A DNA stretch of 64,000 nt from Tetraselmis striata (Eukaryota; Chlorophyta; Chlorodendrophyceae; Chlorodendrales; Chlorodendraceae), in the NCBI GenBank assembly GCA_006384855.1, contig VCJN01002996.1, forward strand, positions 1-64,000, given 5' to 3'. The first letter of the stretch is position 1. Every line of letters starts with the position of its first letter. Positions 1 through 11,263 of the stretch are shown piece after piece. The notes beneath the pieces are model-generated. The model saw only the letters and a program-made list of their open reading frames with translations, ran no database searches and had not been told where the DNA came from. A program made the position numbers and the translations under genes.

Positions 1-129
1 GTAGACAGTGCCGCCGTTGCTGTGCTACTGGAGGCGCTACCGCGGCTTGTCCAGAACGGCTTGTCCAGAAGCTGCAATTGGACCTGGATACAAATAACGC
101 GGTATCCACTGGATACAAGTAAGATGTCC

Positions 130-318
<189 letters not shown>

Positions 319-1384
319 TGCCCACCCAATGCTATCGCTCCGAAACCACGCTAGGACAAGCCGCGCCGTCGCCGCGTCTGCTGCGTCGATATGGCGCCGC
401 ATCCTCATGAGTGCTGTTGCACCGCCGTTGGTCGCTGCACAGAGATCACTCTCCATTGGTGTATATGCCAGCACCGTCCGTTGTTATCTTTGTGTTCGGC
501 GTTGTAGTGGCGTCACGGGTCGCTCGCCACTTAAATATTTGTCACGACGAGTTTCCGGCCGGGCAACTTATGTACGCTCATGTTGCCCGAAACCACACCA
601 CTACCAGCCGACGATGTGGCTGTCAAGTCGACTCGTGCTCGGCGGCTGCGTCATTGCGGGACACCACTTAGGGGTGCTGCGTTGGCTGCACCGTCCGCTA
701 GGTCGGGTTGTGGTTGGCGAAGCGGCGCCGCGCCCGGCGGGCGCGGGTTTCCGGGTGTCCGCGCTGGCCATACCGCGTCGAAAACAGACTGCTAATACTA
801 ACAAGCCGCCGCCGCTACCTTGTGCGGGTTGACGCGCCCTATATCGCCTGCGTAAGGCGCCATGCGGGATATCATCCCTGAGGGATGCTGTGTCGGCGAC
901 GCTATCGGCGCTTGTGGTTGGCGGTGTGGCGCCGCGCACCGCGAAGCGTCTAGCATGCGGAGCGCACAAAAATCTTCCATGTGCAAACCTTGCGTAACAA
1001 CTCAAGCTAATACTAGTTTTTCGGTCGGCATGTCCAACCCAGATAGAACCGTGCTTAACATGGATCACGTATATGGATTAGTGTACTGGTCTATCTCAAC
1101 CGAACATCAATGGCAGTGATGAGCGCGCTAGTGGCGTCACCGCTACATACTTTCACTGGTGCAAACCCCAAAACCCTACACCGATTCAATGATTACACTC
1201 AAGAGAGGCCGGTGGTATTTGGTCTTCGCCGCCAGCTCCATCGCGCGGTAATAGCCCTAGTGATGGCAATGTTGTAGGCTGGCGTGTAGCCGACGTTGCA
1301 AGGGCATGCAACTGTGGACCATCATGAGAATATGATTCGGCACTTCTCTTATGGTACGTTAATCGTGACGATATGTAGTGAATG
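319..1384. other. Intergenic, no gene recognised
   Basis: GC-rich to mixed sequence with several overlapping short open frames and no recognisable domain or conserved splice structure. I see no RNA gene or terminal repeats. The right end, next to the small retro-insertion at 1402, becomes AT-rich. Confidence 0.5.
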
Positions 1385-1475
1385 ATATACGCGAATGATA
1401 TACTTTTATTTTGGTGATTTCCGATATCGCCTTCTGCTGCTAGCTCATGTAATTAATTATATACGCGAATGATAT
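1385..1475 (+). mobile_element. 57-bp 5'-truncated retroelement tail with 17-bp target duplication
   Basis: Bases 1402-1458 are the 3' tail (GGTGATTTCCGATATCGCC... then CTCATGTAATTA) that also ends the RT-RNase H element at 45472-48268. The same 17 bases (ATATACGCGAATGATAT) lie at 1385-1401 and 1459-1475. A perfect duplication around a truncated 3' end is what target-primed reverse transcription leaves. The extreme shortness of the insert means no coding sequence is present. Confidence 0.8.
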
Positions 1476-1602
1476 GCCTTTATCGTGACGGATATGCGCG
1501 GTACAAGCCGTCTGCGCATGCATCCATCCGCAGACTCACCTCAATGTCAACCTATCGCTACATGTATTATTAATCTTTAATTAATTAATCCTCTGTCGCT
1601 AC

Positions 1603-4600
1603 CGGTGTGAATTACAAAAAGGGCAGTTCCCCAGAATTAGAAAATCAACACAGCGAGCCGCCTAAAAGCGGCCCGCATCCCGCATAAAGCGGGATGGATG
1701 AGTGATGCGCACACGGTTCAGAGTCCGGGCCACGCGAGCACGTGTGTGTGTAGGTGATCCTCGGACGTGCTGTGCAGCTTCAGCAACGGGATGGGAGTCG
1801 AATCTGCGCCGTCTGATGAGGCAGCGAGCACGCTCTCGAGCGGCCACCAAGCTCAGGACCCCGAGGAAATCTCTTGCGAGCAAGGCCTCCTGGTGAGCCC
1901 GGGTGATGCACCGAGTGCCCCGCGATGAGAGGGCACCCCGGTCTGCAGCCAAGCATGCGATACCACGCACTGTGCGGTGCACCCCCTTGCTCACCTCACC
2001 CACTGTGCCGAAGACCATGCCCGTGTACTCCGACATATCCAGGATGTCTCGAAGAGGACCCTTCTGTCCGGGCTCTGTGTTGTGCCACGCCGCGTCCCGC
2101 GCAGCCAACCCCCGTTGTATGTCGCCCAACATGGAGCGCTCAAACCGATCCACAGCTGTGGCCCGGGGCACTGAAGTGTACTTGACCCCGTACCGCATAG
2201 TCTTGAACTCTAGCATCGTGGACTTCAAGCTCCGGGGATCATAGCCCCCGGTCACGACGTTGAACGCCGGAAGGGAGAGCTCTGCGTCCGGCACTAGGTC
2301 CTTGAGTTCATCCCGGGGTACGGTGTTGCCGAGAGGCACTGCCTGCTGGAACAAGTCATCCACCTCCCGCCGTACCGCGATACCTAGGTCGTGAACACAG
2401 TGATCGCGGAAGGCATCTGCGATAGCGTCGTGCTGTACACGCCAGTGAGCGTCTCCAGGCGCCGGGAGGTTCATGAGCGCGTCGCCGTATAGATCAACAA
2501 TGACGGGGTTGTGCTCCGTCGAGGGCAAAATAATCTGGCACCCAACCACCGGGGCCAAGCACGGGCTAGGCAGAAAGAAGTACCCGGCAGCGACCTCCCG
2601 CAGCTCATGCGGAGTCATGGCTGTCCGCGCGGTGGGGATGGCCACTGTCCACATGCCTGACGCCGCGTCGAGCTGGTTGAACAAGATCCGTTCCCTACAT
2701 GTGGCAGGGAGAGCGCACACCTCATTTCGAAGCCGAGAGTTGTTGGCATGGTTTAGAAATGCCGTCAGCTCCTTTTGCGAGCCCGACGCAGCCTCCACTT
2801 CCCGCTCCATCTGGCGTGCATCTGCGTCGCCGAGATGGCCAGCAGTAGCCGCTTGGAGGCGGCCCCACGCCTCGCGCATCTCCGCGGCGTAGCTGTCCGA
2901 CCCATGAGCATCGTTGAGGAAGTGGTCATACTGGCGGGCGGAAGAATTTGCGTTGAAGCTGCCTCGGCCAAGTACGGACCCGAGCTGTGGGTCGAAGAAA
3001 CCAGGGGTGGGGGTGTTGGTGCCGGAGTTCCTAGTCAGGAACCTTGGGAGGATGGCGTTCATGCAGCCGATGAAGGCGGCATCACGAACGGTAGCCATGC
3101 GGCGGATGCCAGCTCCATTCAATCGAGTGGGGAGGTGAAGCCTGCTGCGCGCCCTGGCCACTGCATCCTCGCTCAAAGTAGCCACCTCCGCTGCCATGGG
3201 GTCGGGGTCGTGCAAAAGCTCCGCCAAGAAATCGGTGACCACCGGATTGGTGTCGGTGCCGTACGTGGAGGGATCAAAAGAGACCCCTAGCACCCGTTCG
3301 ACCGCCGCGAGGATGGTGGCATCCACCGCCTCCGCAAAGGCCTCCACCTCGGACGAAGACAATTGCGGAGCCAATACCCCGCCTTGTGTTGCATGCAATG
3401 CTTGAGCAGGGCCCATGCGTGGTGATGCAAGGCGTGGGTGTACCGACGGCTGGGCTTGGCAGACAGAAGCTTGCTCAGGCTAGCGTCCACCTCCTCTCGT
3501 AGCTCCTCCGCCTTGCCGCGCATGTACGCCTGCACATACTCTGGCGATCCGAGCGGCACGTTGAGGACCGCGATGCCGTGATGGCCATCTAGCTTTGGCC
3601 ACTCGATTTCGGCCGGAGCCTCACGCCGCGCCGCCTCCATGTCTGCGCTGTACGCCTGCATCTTGTCGGAGCGCACCTCAAGCCCCACGGACGCCTTGAT
3701 GGACGTGCGGAAGGCGTGAAGAGCCGGCCAAACGTGCTCCGGAAGGCCCACCAAAATTCCATCGTCGGCGTTGAAGCGCGCCGCCCCGTCATTGACCTCC
3801 AACGTGGTATCACACTGCTGCACCTCGGGGTGAATCGCGACGCAAAAGGAAGTCGTGGCCAAAGGTGCGCCCTGTTGCACGCCGTCCTCCGACCGCAGAG
3901 GGGCGGACCGGTCGTCCACGACCAGATGCGAGTCCGTGGAGAGGGAGGCTAGGAGCGCAGGGATGACAGGGTGTAGTGGAGAGCAATCGATGTGGCGCTG
4001 GATGATGGTGCGGCGCATGCTTCGTTGTAAGCATTGCGAAGGTCTGTGTGGACGATGACGGCACGTGGGCCAAGCTTCTCGGCGATGAGCCGGACGCCGT
4101 GGATGAGCACAGAGTCGCCCGCGGGAATGCCAACGCCGAGCTGAGATGGAGCGAGCACCGACACGTATGCCTCCTTCATGTTGTCAACCACTGCCCGCTC
4201 CGCTGCGCGCCGCTCCGCCTCCCCGACTGCCACAGGCCGCACGTCCGGGGCCCTCCCCTCGCCTAGCTTCTTGACAGGTGCCACGAGCCTAGCAGAGGCG
4301 AAGAGCCGGTTGAACCACCCGGGCAGGCGACCTTGGAGGTACATGGAGGCAACCTCCGACATGGCGCGGACTGCCGCGGGCCCGGACGCCGGGGCGTATT
4401 CGCCCACCAAGCAGCGGAGATACTCGTTGCGCATGCCTGAGGGCCCCGCCGCCACGTGCTGCTTGAGTTGCTGGTACGGCACGCGCATGTCCACCGTCAG
4501 GGCGGCCTCGTCCACCGGAATGTCATACGCGGCGTCTGGGATCGGGTGGCTACGGGACGGGTGCTTGTCGCGCAGCTGGGCGAGGATAGCAGGATCGGAC

Positions 4601-6160
4601 AAGTCGCCCATACCCTTAGAAGATAGTCGGCCCGCCGCTCGGGAGAGCTCTCCGTCCTCCACCAACGCCACAACGGTGTCCGCGGTGCCCACGAGCAGCG
4701 CCGCAAAGAGATCGGCGTCCGTCCGACGCTGACGGGCATGTCCGGCGTAGAACGCCTCAGTGCGCGCGTCGTCCCATGAGCGCACGAGTTCGGTCATGCG
4801 CCTCTCCGCGAAAGCGCCACGCCAAGGCTTGTAGCCGCCGCCGTCCGCCTCGGCTCGGGGCCCTAAGCAACAATTGTGGCAACAAGTACTTCCACTTAAG
4901 CGCCGCCACCACCCGCTCATTCACGCGGCGTTGTGCCTCTGCCCACGCTTCTTGAAAGTCAATCGGCACCGCCGTCTCCATGGACATCTCCGCCGGCATG
5001 TGCACCATGTCCACGTCGGAGAGGTGGTCCACCGCACCCCACCCCACCCCGTCGCCGGCTGGAGATGGGCGAGGAGGGGGGGGCGGATACCGAGCCCGTG
5101 AGGCCTGGCCACCGGGGTGGCCGGCCGGTGCACCCACCTCTGGCGGCGTGGGGGCAACAACCGGGGGCGCTGCGACGCCCCGGAACGCAGCGACGGACGG
5201 CAGTGCGGGCGACGGCAGCACCGACGATTGTCCAGCTCCACCGGCGCGGCGCGCCCCCCGACGGCGGTGCCGCTCGGCCAACACGGCGCGCGCCTTGGCT
5301 AGCCACGCGGCGGCGACCTCGGTGAAAGCCAACACATCGGCCGGGTGGTGCCTGACGCGGGCGGGCTGGAGCGACCTGGCTGCGGCGTCAATCCTCGGCG
5401 CCCACGCGGCGACGCCAGCGACTGAAAGCGCGTCGGCGACTGTCCAAGCCGCTGCCGGTGCTACGCCCCGCCGCGCCGGCCCGCTGCCGTGTAGCCTGGA
5501 ATGCAGGCGGGCGAGAGCATCGAGGCCGGTGAGCGCTATGCCGCGGTTGCCGCCGCGCGGCCGCGGCTGGGGCCGCTCGGAGACTTCCTGGCCGGTCGGA
5601 GCGCCATCGTGATCGCGCTGTGACGCGCCGGGCCCCGAAATACTGCTGAAAGTACTGCGGCGAGGCGACGACACAGGCGAGGCAGCGCGCGCGCCGGTCG
5701 TACCTGCCGCGCCCGTCGCGGACTCGGGACTCGACGACCGGCTCACCGCCTGGGCGTACGTGGGAGCCGGCGGGGCGGCAGTCGCGGGCGGGCTCGGCCT
5801 TGGCTGGGTGGCGTCGGGTGCACTGCCGGTGGACGGTGTTGCCGCGGGCGACGCTCCCGCCGCACGCGATGCGCCGGGGCTGCCTGATATACTGGACGAT
5901 GTACTGGGGGGCGGCGGCGACCCGGGGTCAACGGCGCGTTCTGCCGCACCACCGGCGGAAGGCGCAGACATCGCGCGGCGCCCCGCCGGATACAAGCGAC
6001 CCGCCACAGCCCGGGCATAACGGTGACGTCGCGTGGGAAGGGGTTGAGGGCAGCTACGCGGTCTGGGCGGCGGGTGAGGCATGGCGACACACGGCCCCGC
6101 AGCGCCTCCGGGGCCGCTGGGTGGGTGGGGCCGGTGGGTCCTACAGGTGTAGTACCCAGT
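1603..6160 (-). mobile_element. LINE-like non-LTR retrotransposon, copy A
   Basis: A 4.56-kb element in minus orientation, flanked by a 9-bp direct repeat TGTCGCTAC at 1594-1602 and 6161-6169, taken as its target duplication. It is homologous along almost its entire length to 48689-53296. The 3' end (left) begins with GGTGTGAATTAC on the plus strand in both copies; homology at the 5' end stops near 6130. There are no long terminal repeats. The coding region is described separately. The family looks like a non-LTR element with a downstream restriction-like endonuclease; the exact clade was not assigned. Confidence 0.85.
1662..5971 (-). pseudogene. Broken LINE-type polyprotein (RT plus C-terminal nuclease), copy A
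   Basis: Reading right to left: a Pro/Ala/Ser-rich N-terminal region from ATG at 5971; a linker; reverse transcriptase with AGPSGMRNEYL, HTDLRNAYNEA, GVQQGAPLATT and the catalytic FNADDG motif (usually FADD/YLDD); then a C-terminal half with DLYGDAL, an HxxI helix and VPDAEL...LEFKT, which fits a PD-(D/E)xK restriction-like endonuclease. No N-terminal apurinic endonuclease is seen. Compared with copy B it has a 33-bp in-frame loss and an 8-bp deletion near 4820-4910, a 1-bp deletion near 4016 and another near 3352, so the product is split into four frames. It is therefore dead. Domain naming rests on motifs; the nuclease call is inference. Confidence 0.8.
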
Positions 6161-6689
6161 TGTCGCTACTGGTACAGGCCAGCGCCTACCATACCTCGTG
6201 CGGGCGAGCGGGATGCGGGCCGCTTTCATGCGGCTTGATCTTTTTGTACGAGGTATAAGCAGAAGGATTAGCGGTGTTCTTGTTACTGGCCTTTACATAG
6301 TCCACCCCGTAGTAGAATAAAAGCTCTGTGGAGCGGCATGTACGATCTGATGACGACACCTATGCTCCACGCCGGTAACCGGACTCGTACCTCGTACAGT
6401 TATCGCGGGTGGGGCCCGCCTCGCAGCAAGATGCGCCACTGCGCCCCGCCCCCTCCGCTATCACCCCAATCATTCCATCACTTGGGCTGATCTCGCGGAG
6501 CGGCGGTCGAGATAAGTGTGGTGTGTGCGACACTAGTCCTAATGATGGCGCTTGGGACACTAACTTCAGCTGCCGCGTTGCGGGATTTTCTGTTAGAGCA
6601 TAGGTGCCACTTTTTCCGGCCGGGTTTCGGGAGGTTGCGCATAGTTTTTACCTGGCAGGCCGCCGGTATACGAGTACCTGTAAGGATTA
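6161..6689. other. Spacer between LINE copy A and mariner-like element
   Basis: About 520 bp without a recognisable gene. It contains the LINE target duplication at its left end and GTAC-rich stretches (CGAGTACCTG). The TA at 6688-6689 is the left target dinucleotide of the next element. Confidence 0.5.
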
Positions 6690-7807
6690 CAGTGACTATA
6701 CCGATATAATGAATACCGATACTATCACGTTCGTTCGCCACATCCGCGAAAGATGAATACCGATATAGTGAACATACCGATATAGTGAACGGGGGGGGGG
6801 GGGGGGGGGGGGCGGGGGGGGACGGATTCTTAACACCGGGAAAAATCCCTATGTATACCCCTATAATAAACCTACCAATATAATAAACTTACCGCTATAG
6901 TGAATGGGGGGGAGGGGGGGGGGAGGGGGGGGGGACACAATGCCCCAAACTATACCGATATAGTAAACTTCTCTACATAACGGCAGTGTTGCCGACGCCG
7001 AACCCGGCCGTTGGCGTGTTCCGATAGCCGGTACCGTTTCAGTACGGGCGCAGAGGCCTCTACAGCCACTCGGCGACGGCGGCGGCGGCGGCACACTGCG
7101 GCACATTGCGCCCACCGCCACTCATCTGCCCCACCGCGTCGGGAGGTGTTTGAACCACCGGCCCAAGCCGCAGCGGATACTGACGAGCCCGAGGAGACTA
7201 TGGATGAAATTGAACACACCGAGGATCACAACGTAGCTATGGTGCCGCTGGACATGGATGTGGATGTGGATGAGATGGAGCCAGAGAGGGCACCCACATT
7301 GCAGGAGGTTAGGGGGCTTGTGGAGAAAGTTTTCTTGTTTGTGACTGAGAATGCGGAACGAGTGAACGCATCAGTGATGGTCCGAGACTACAACAGTCTC
7401 TTTGCTGTGGATATCCTGCGTGAAGGCTTGGCTGCCATGCACACGTCAAACCGCACACGGCAGGCCTCCGTCCGTGAATTCTTCCCTCCCGCTCCCCGCC
7501 CCCCAGCACCGTAGTCACTCCTGCCCTCTCCGGCACCTTAGAAAGCCATGTACAGTAAAGTAATCAAGAACTCTTGAAACACAAATCCAGAGTCACATGT
7601 TGCCTTGCATGGGCACAGACTGCTACAGTGAACGGGGTCACCGTTACAATAAACAATAGTACCGATTTAGTAAACCGTTTACTATAGCGGTCGGGTGGGC
7701 CTGCTTATAATGAACACCGATATGGTGAACATACCGATATAGTGAACGGGGGGGGGGGGGGGGGGGGGGGGGGCGACGCAATGTTTATTATATCGGTATA
7801 GTCACTG
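6690..7807 (+). mobile_element. Tc1/mariner-superfamily (pogo/Tigger-like) element, 1.12 kb
   Basis: Perfect 21-bp terminal inverted repeats start with CAGTGACTATACC at 6690-6710 and end at 7787-7807. Each end abuts a TA (6688-6689 and 7808-7809), the target duplication of Tc1/mariner/pogo elements. Variants of ACCGATATAGTGAAC recur inside both ends (about 6713, 6752, 6767, 6886, 6951, 7711, 7727), like subterminal transposase-binding repeats. Two long G tracts (about 6791 and 6905) and one at 7749 lie inside. Only a C-terminal transposase remnant is coded, so this copy cannot move by itself. Confidence 0.88.
7200..7514 (+). pseudogene. C-terminal remnant of pogo/Tigger-like transposase with PIP-box-like end
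   Basis: An open frame (from about 7011, first in-frame ATG 7200) encodes an acidic segment rich in Asp/Glu, then a helical stretch and a C-terminus RQASVREFFPP. That ending fits the PCNA-interacting pattern QxxhxxFF, which is found at the C-terminus of pogo-type transposases. The DDE catalytic region and the N-terminal DNA-binding domain are absent, so it is a remnant lying within the inverted repeats. Assignment rests on context plus the PIP-like motif, not on a catalytic domain. Confidence 0.5.
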
Positions 7808-8036
7808 TATCAGTACCCTACCAGTACAACCTTTCATAGTTGCTGTTAGGCAGAAGTTACGATCGTCAAACGAAACGTCCGGGATCGTAGAATCGTACCG
7901 AACACACCCGGATACCCCGGCTGTAGGAAATGGGACGCGCAACCCCCCAAGTTACGATCGTCAGACGAAGCGGTCTCGCGCCCTATAACTTCGTCGGAGA
8001 ATGGTCGGAGGAGTGATTTCCTACAGCCGTCAGCCG

Positions 8037-8060
8037 TTTCGTCGGAGATCTCCGACGAAA
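8037..8060. repeat. 24-bp perfect palindrome in Harbinger 5' region
   Basis: TTTCGTCGGAGA followed by its exact reverse complement, 270 bp upstream of the 416-aa ORF. Partial copies (TTCGTCGGAGA at 7990 and CTCCGACGAAA at 8070) surround it. It could form a cruciform or bind a dimeric protein such as the element's own accessory protein. Confidence 0.85.
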
Positions 8061-8325
8061 GCCATTTCCTCCGACGAAAGACATCAGGTGAGCCCATCAT
8101 GCGCGATCGCGCGTCCTCGACCCCCCGCCCCCCCTCCGGCCCCTCGCAGCTTCTGTACCACCGCCGTCCGTCCCGAAGCGTGCCAACACATCCGCATTTC
8201 TCGGTGCAGGCGACGCACCGGCTGCCCCCCCCCCCCCCCCCCCCCCCCACCCGCGGTCAAGGTATTGACACGTGTGCTGACTGCGCGCAGTCAGGTCAAC
8301 GAGGCGTCACGTCGTAGCTCCCACT

Positions 8326-9576
8326 ATGCCAGCGCCACACACCACCGACCCCGCCACTGCTCCTTCCTCCTTCATTGCCCTGGTCGACGAGGCGTGTGCG
8401 CGGATGGTTGAGTCGCCTCCTGCAGTCGCTGCGGGCGATGTTGCCCGTGATGATGTTGAGAATGCCTTCTGGGACGACAACGACGACGTGGGCGAGGGCG
8501 AGACCGACGCTGACGACGCCATCGCCGACGCCTCACCAGCCCTTATCTCCCCGGAAGTTGAATCTGCGTGTGAAGACGGCATCGGTGATGGCGAGGGCGC
8601 AGCTGCGCCGACGGTCAAAGCCAACTCGAAGTGGGCGCTGGGGGAGGTGCTAGTCGCCGTCCGCTGCGTCTTGGCCGCCAATCGCTCCAAGTCCACGCAG
8701 ACAGTCCTCAAGCGCGCCAAGCTCGCACGGTCTTTCTACAACAAGTTTGCTTCGGACGTCGTGGCCCTTGGTATCTGGACCCCTGGGAAGGATGGTCACC
8801 CGACTATCGAGGAGTCTTACGAGCGTCGCACCTCCTTTACCGAGTCAGGCAAGAATAAGGGCAAGAGCCCTCTGTTCACCAAGCATGCCGAGATCGTGAA
8901 GATTGTGCAGAACGAGATCCTGCCTATCTTGCGCCGACACCTCGGCCCCGACGAGAAGCCACCAAGCGGCAAGACATGGGCAGACGTGCAAAGCGCTGCC
9001 AAGCTCGAGTATTGGGAGCACTTCAGCTCGTCCAGGGCCCGCGTGCGGGGCAAGCCGATCCCTACCGCTTGGACCGAGCCCGCCTGGGAGTGCTTTGTTC
9101 TATTCGGCCAGCTGCCCAACGGCAAGAACATTGGCGAGTTCTGCCTCGGTGGTACACCCCCCACCGGCGCAGGTCCAGCCACAGGCCGCGCCACTCAACG
9201 TGAGCTTGAGAACAGCCGCAAGAGGACTCGTCGTGAGGGGGAGCGGACTGAGGCCGCTTACAACCTTGTGGCACAGCATTTCGGGGAGCAGAATAAGGCA
9301 TCCAACTCTACTGCCTCCGCACTTTCCAAGAACAACAAGATATGGACTGCACAACTCCTGCTGAAGCACGGCAATGAGCAACAGAGGGACAAGGCGATGC
9401 AGATCCTCATGAAAAATTTGGAAGAAGAGGATGAGGCTCCTACCGCCCCCCAGCAAGCCAACCCGGCCCCTGTGGATTACAGCTCTCCTGCTCCGTCTGA
9501 CTACAACCCTGCCACTGTAGGGCAGATGCTGCAGGACAAGGCTGCTGCCGGGCCACCAACTTTGTTTCTAGAATAG
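8326..9576 (+). CDS. Harbinger accessory-type protein, 416 aa
   Basis: An intact ORF between the Harbinger inverted repeats, divergent from the transposase remnant. Residues 1-100 are acidic and low-complexity. From about residue 100 there is a W-x(2)-E start followed by helices and an NKF segment, then an R/K-rich region with PLFTKHAEIVKIV, WEHFSSS and W-x(4)-FGQLPNG. The C-terminus (from about 300) has basic RKRTRREGERT and a Pro/Gln tail. Harbinger elements normally encode a Myb/SANT-like partner that takes the transposase to the nucleus and inverted repeats; position and layout suggest that role. I could not identify a clear Myb repeat, so function is inferred from context. The start is the first ATG after the long C tract at 8223. 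Confidence 0.6.
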   Translation: MPAPHTTDPATAPSSFIALVDEACARMVESPPAVAAGDVARDDVENAFWDDNDDVGEGETDADDAIADASPALISPEVESACEDGIGDGEGAAAPTVKANSKWALGEVLVAVRCVLAANRSKSTQTVLKRAKLARSFYNKFASDVVALGIWTPGKDGHPTIEESYERRTSFTESGKNKGKSPLFTKHAEIVKIVQNEILPILRRHLGPDEKPPSGKTWADVQSAAKLEYWEHFSSSRARVRGKPIPTAWTEPAWECFVLFGQLPNGKNIGEFCLGGTPPTGAGPATGRATQRELENSRKRTRREGERTEAAYNLVAQHFGEQNKASNSTASALSKNNKIWTAQLLLKHGNEQQRDKAMQILMKNLEEEDEAPTAPQQANPAPVDYSSPAPSDYNPATVGQMLQDKAAAGPPTLFLE

Positions 9577-9691
9577 TCAGCATAGCCCCCCGCCGCCCCC
9601 CCCCCCCCCCCCCCCCCCCCAAATAGGAAATAATGTCACAAGAGGCATCATCCATTACACCTTCCCTACCCTAAGTATATGTAGACACGTT

Positions 9692-10159
9692 TCACAGAGT
9701 ATCATGCCATGGCCCTGGGCAGCCATTCACATGCCTGTCACACACTGGCCTGCAGACGCTGGCATGCTTCAGCTTGCATAATATCTTCTTTTTAATCATG
9801 TAGCTGATGTGCTCAGCTATGGCTTCCTGCCTACTGGTGTAGTCCTCATCCTGCTCTACCTCCTCTGCTGATGCTGGCTGCCGACCTACTATACTCAGAT
9901 CTGTACCGACATGGACATGCATGCGCGCTGTCCACTTGATGAGCTGCTCAGCTACGGTAAATCTGGTGCGCACGTCGGCGGCACCTACATCCGAATCGAC
10001 GAGGTCAGTTGGCAGATCCTCCGGGTTAGCGTCCATCCGCATTTGCTCATTGATCATTTCCACCGCCGCAGATGCTGTCCCCCCGATGGCGTCCAACTCC
10101 AGCGGCTCCCAGTCATCATCACGCTCCCCGATTGTGATGGATGCCACACACACACACAC
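9692..10159 (-). pseudogene. C-terminal fragment of Harbinger transposase gene (tentative)
   Basis: An open minus-strand frame just downstream of the CA repeat that interrupts the gene. It begins without ATG and encodes an acidic segment (GERDDDWEPLEL) and a helical end with YTSRQEAIAEHISYM, compatible with the R-x(5)-H pattern near the end of Harbinger transposases. It contains no DDE residues. It is the continuation expected of the transposase gene after loss of the core, but the match is weak. Confidence 0.35.
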
Positions 10160-10311
10160 ATATAATCACAGAGCGCTGCCAGCCGGAGGCAGCGCCTGCC
10201 AGTATGTAGTCAGGCGCTGAGCAGCGCACACATGTAAATATCATCACACAGCGCACAACACAGCGTGAGCGGCATATGTACATATGCACATGGGCTGCCA
10301 TCACCGACGCA

Positions 10312-10370
<59 letters not shown>
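10144..10370. repeat. (CA)n dinucleotide repeats within Harbinger element
   Basis: Short CA run at 10144-10160 and a long one at 10312-10370. They occupy the stretch where the transposase catalytic domain would be expected, so the microsatellites sit at or near the internal deletion. Open frames across them (poly His-Thr, poly Cys-Val) are artefacts. Confidence 0.9.
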
Positions 10371-10372
<2 letters not shown>

Positions 10373-10468
10373 TGTGCCATAACACGGCACTGCCAGCTGC
10401 GCACAGGGCCCGTCATAATGTCACACCTTCAGAACACGCCACCACGGTGCGGGAGGGTTGCCAGCCTT

Positions 10469-10966
10469 CTATAGCGTCTCGTCGGGGAAAAGTTTGGAGG
10501 CACGAGTCCGCTGTAGCAGCCAGTTGAACATGGGCCAAGGAACTCGGAACTTGAAACGGAATTCGTCCCAGGCCAGTGATCCCTGACGCATACCAGACAG
10601 TTATCGGGTGTACCACTTGCCGTTATAAAAGTCGCGCTGCCTCTTTTCTTCCCGCGACCCATCTTCAGAGGCTTCCTGGTAGGGGCGGCGCGCTACCTCC
10701 AAGGGTCCACGCGCTGTGCCCCGCCGCCCGCCTTGTCGGCGCCCGCCGCCATCCTCCGGAACGACGAAGTAGTCCATGGGGTCGAAGTCATCGTCCGGGT
10801 CGCCCCATTGCAGATCTGGCGCCCCCAGCAGCAGAATACTGCAGAGGCGCCGAGAGAGATCATTGGCAGTCTCCTCCTCTTCGGCGACTATTTGCGCGAT
10901 CGTGACCGGATCCAAAACCCCCATCTCGTCCGATTCCGCATCCGAGTCGGCGGAGTGGGCGAACAT
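10469..10966 (-). pseudogene. N-terminal part of Harbinger transposase, with in-frame stop
   Basis: From ATG at 10966 the frame encodes an acidic N-terminus, then REEKRQRDFYNGKWYTR, a TAA at 10603-10601, and in the same frame WDEFRFKFRVPWPMFNWLL. This W-x(2)-FR-x(2)-FR-x-P-x(3)-F pattern is the characteristic segment ahead of the DDE domain in PIF/Harbinger transposases. The frame then ends at 10469. The premature stop plus missing catalytic domain make this a pseudogene. Confidence 0.75.
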
Positions 10967-11263
10967 GTCGTGCTATACGCTGCGGCGGGGCGTGGTTGAA
11001 GCAGAGCGGGAGTGGGCAGAGGCTCGCTGAGTCGTGTGGGTCGAGGCACAATGGATGATTGATGCCCGCAGAGCCCCGGGCTCCCGTTCGAATTCGGCTG
11101 ACAAGCGCGCGCCCCCCGCCCGTATCGTTTGACGATCGTAACTTGGCGCGAATACCGGCGCCGCTTCCTCCAGGGAAACGGCTTGAATGGTCGAAGATCT
11201 CCTACATTCCTCCGATGGGCGCGCGCATCGCGCCCCTTTCGTTTGACGATCGTAACTTCTGCC

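Larger units (their letters stand above)
7849..11263. mobile_element. PIF/Harbinger DNA transposon, 3.4 kb, internally deleted
   Basis: 27-bp perfect terminal inverted repeats (GGCAGAAGTTACGATCGTC...) occupy 7849-7875 and 11237-11263. TTA flanks both ends (7846-7848 and 11264-11266), the 3-bp duplication typical of PIF/Harbinger. The repeat core recurs as an inner inverted pair at 7949-7970 and 11125-11146. As in the superfamily, two divergent genes are present: an intact ORF on the plus strand and a transposase-like gene on the minus strand. The latter lacks its catalytic core, so the copy is probably nonautonomous. Confidence 0.92.

Noticed and set aside
10265..10527. His-Thr and Cys-Val repeat proteins
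   Set aside because: Products of the CA microsatellite read in different frames.
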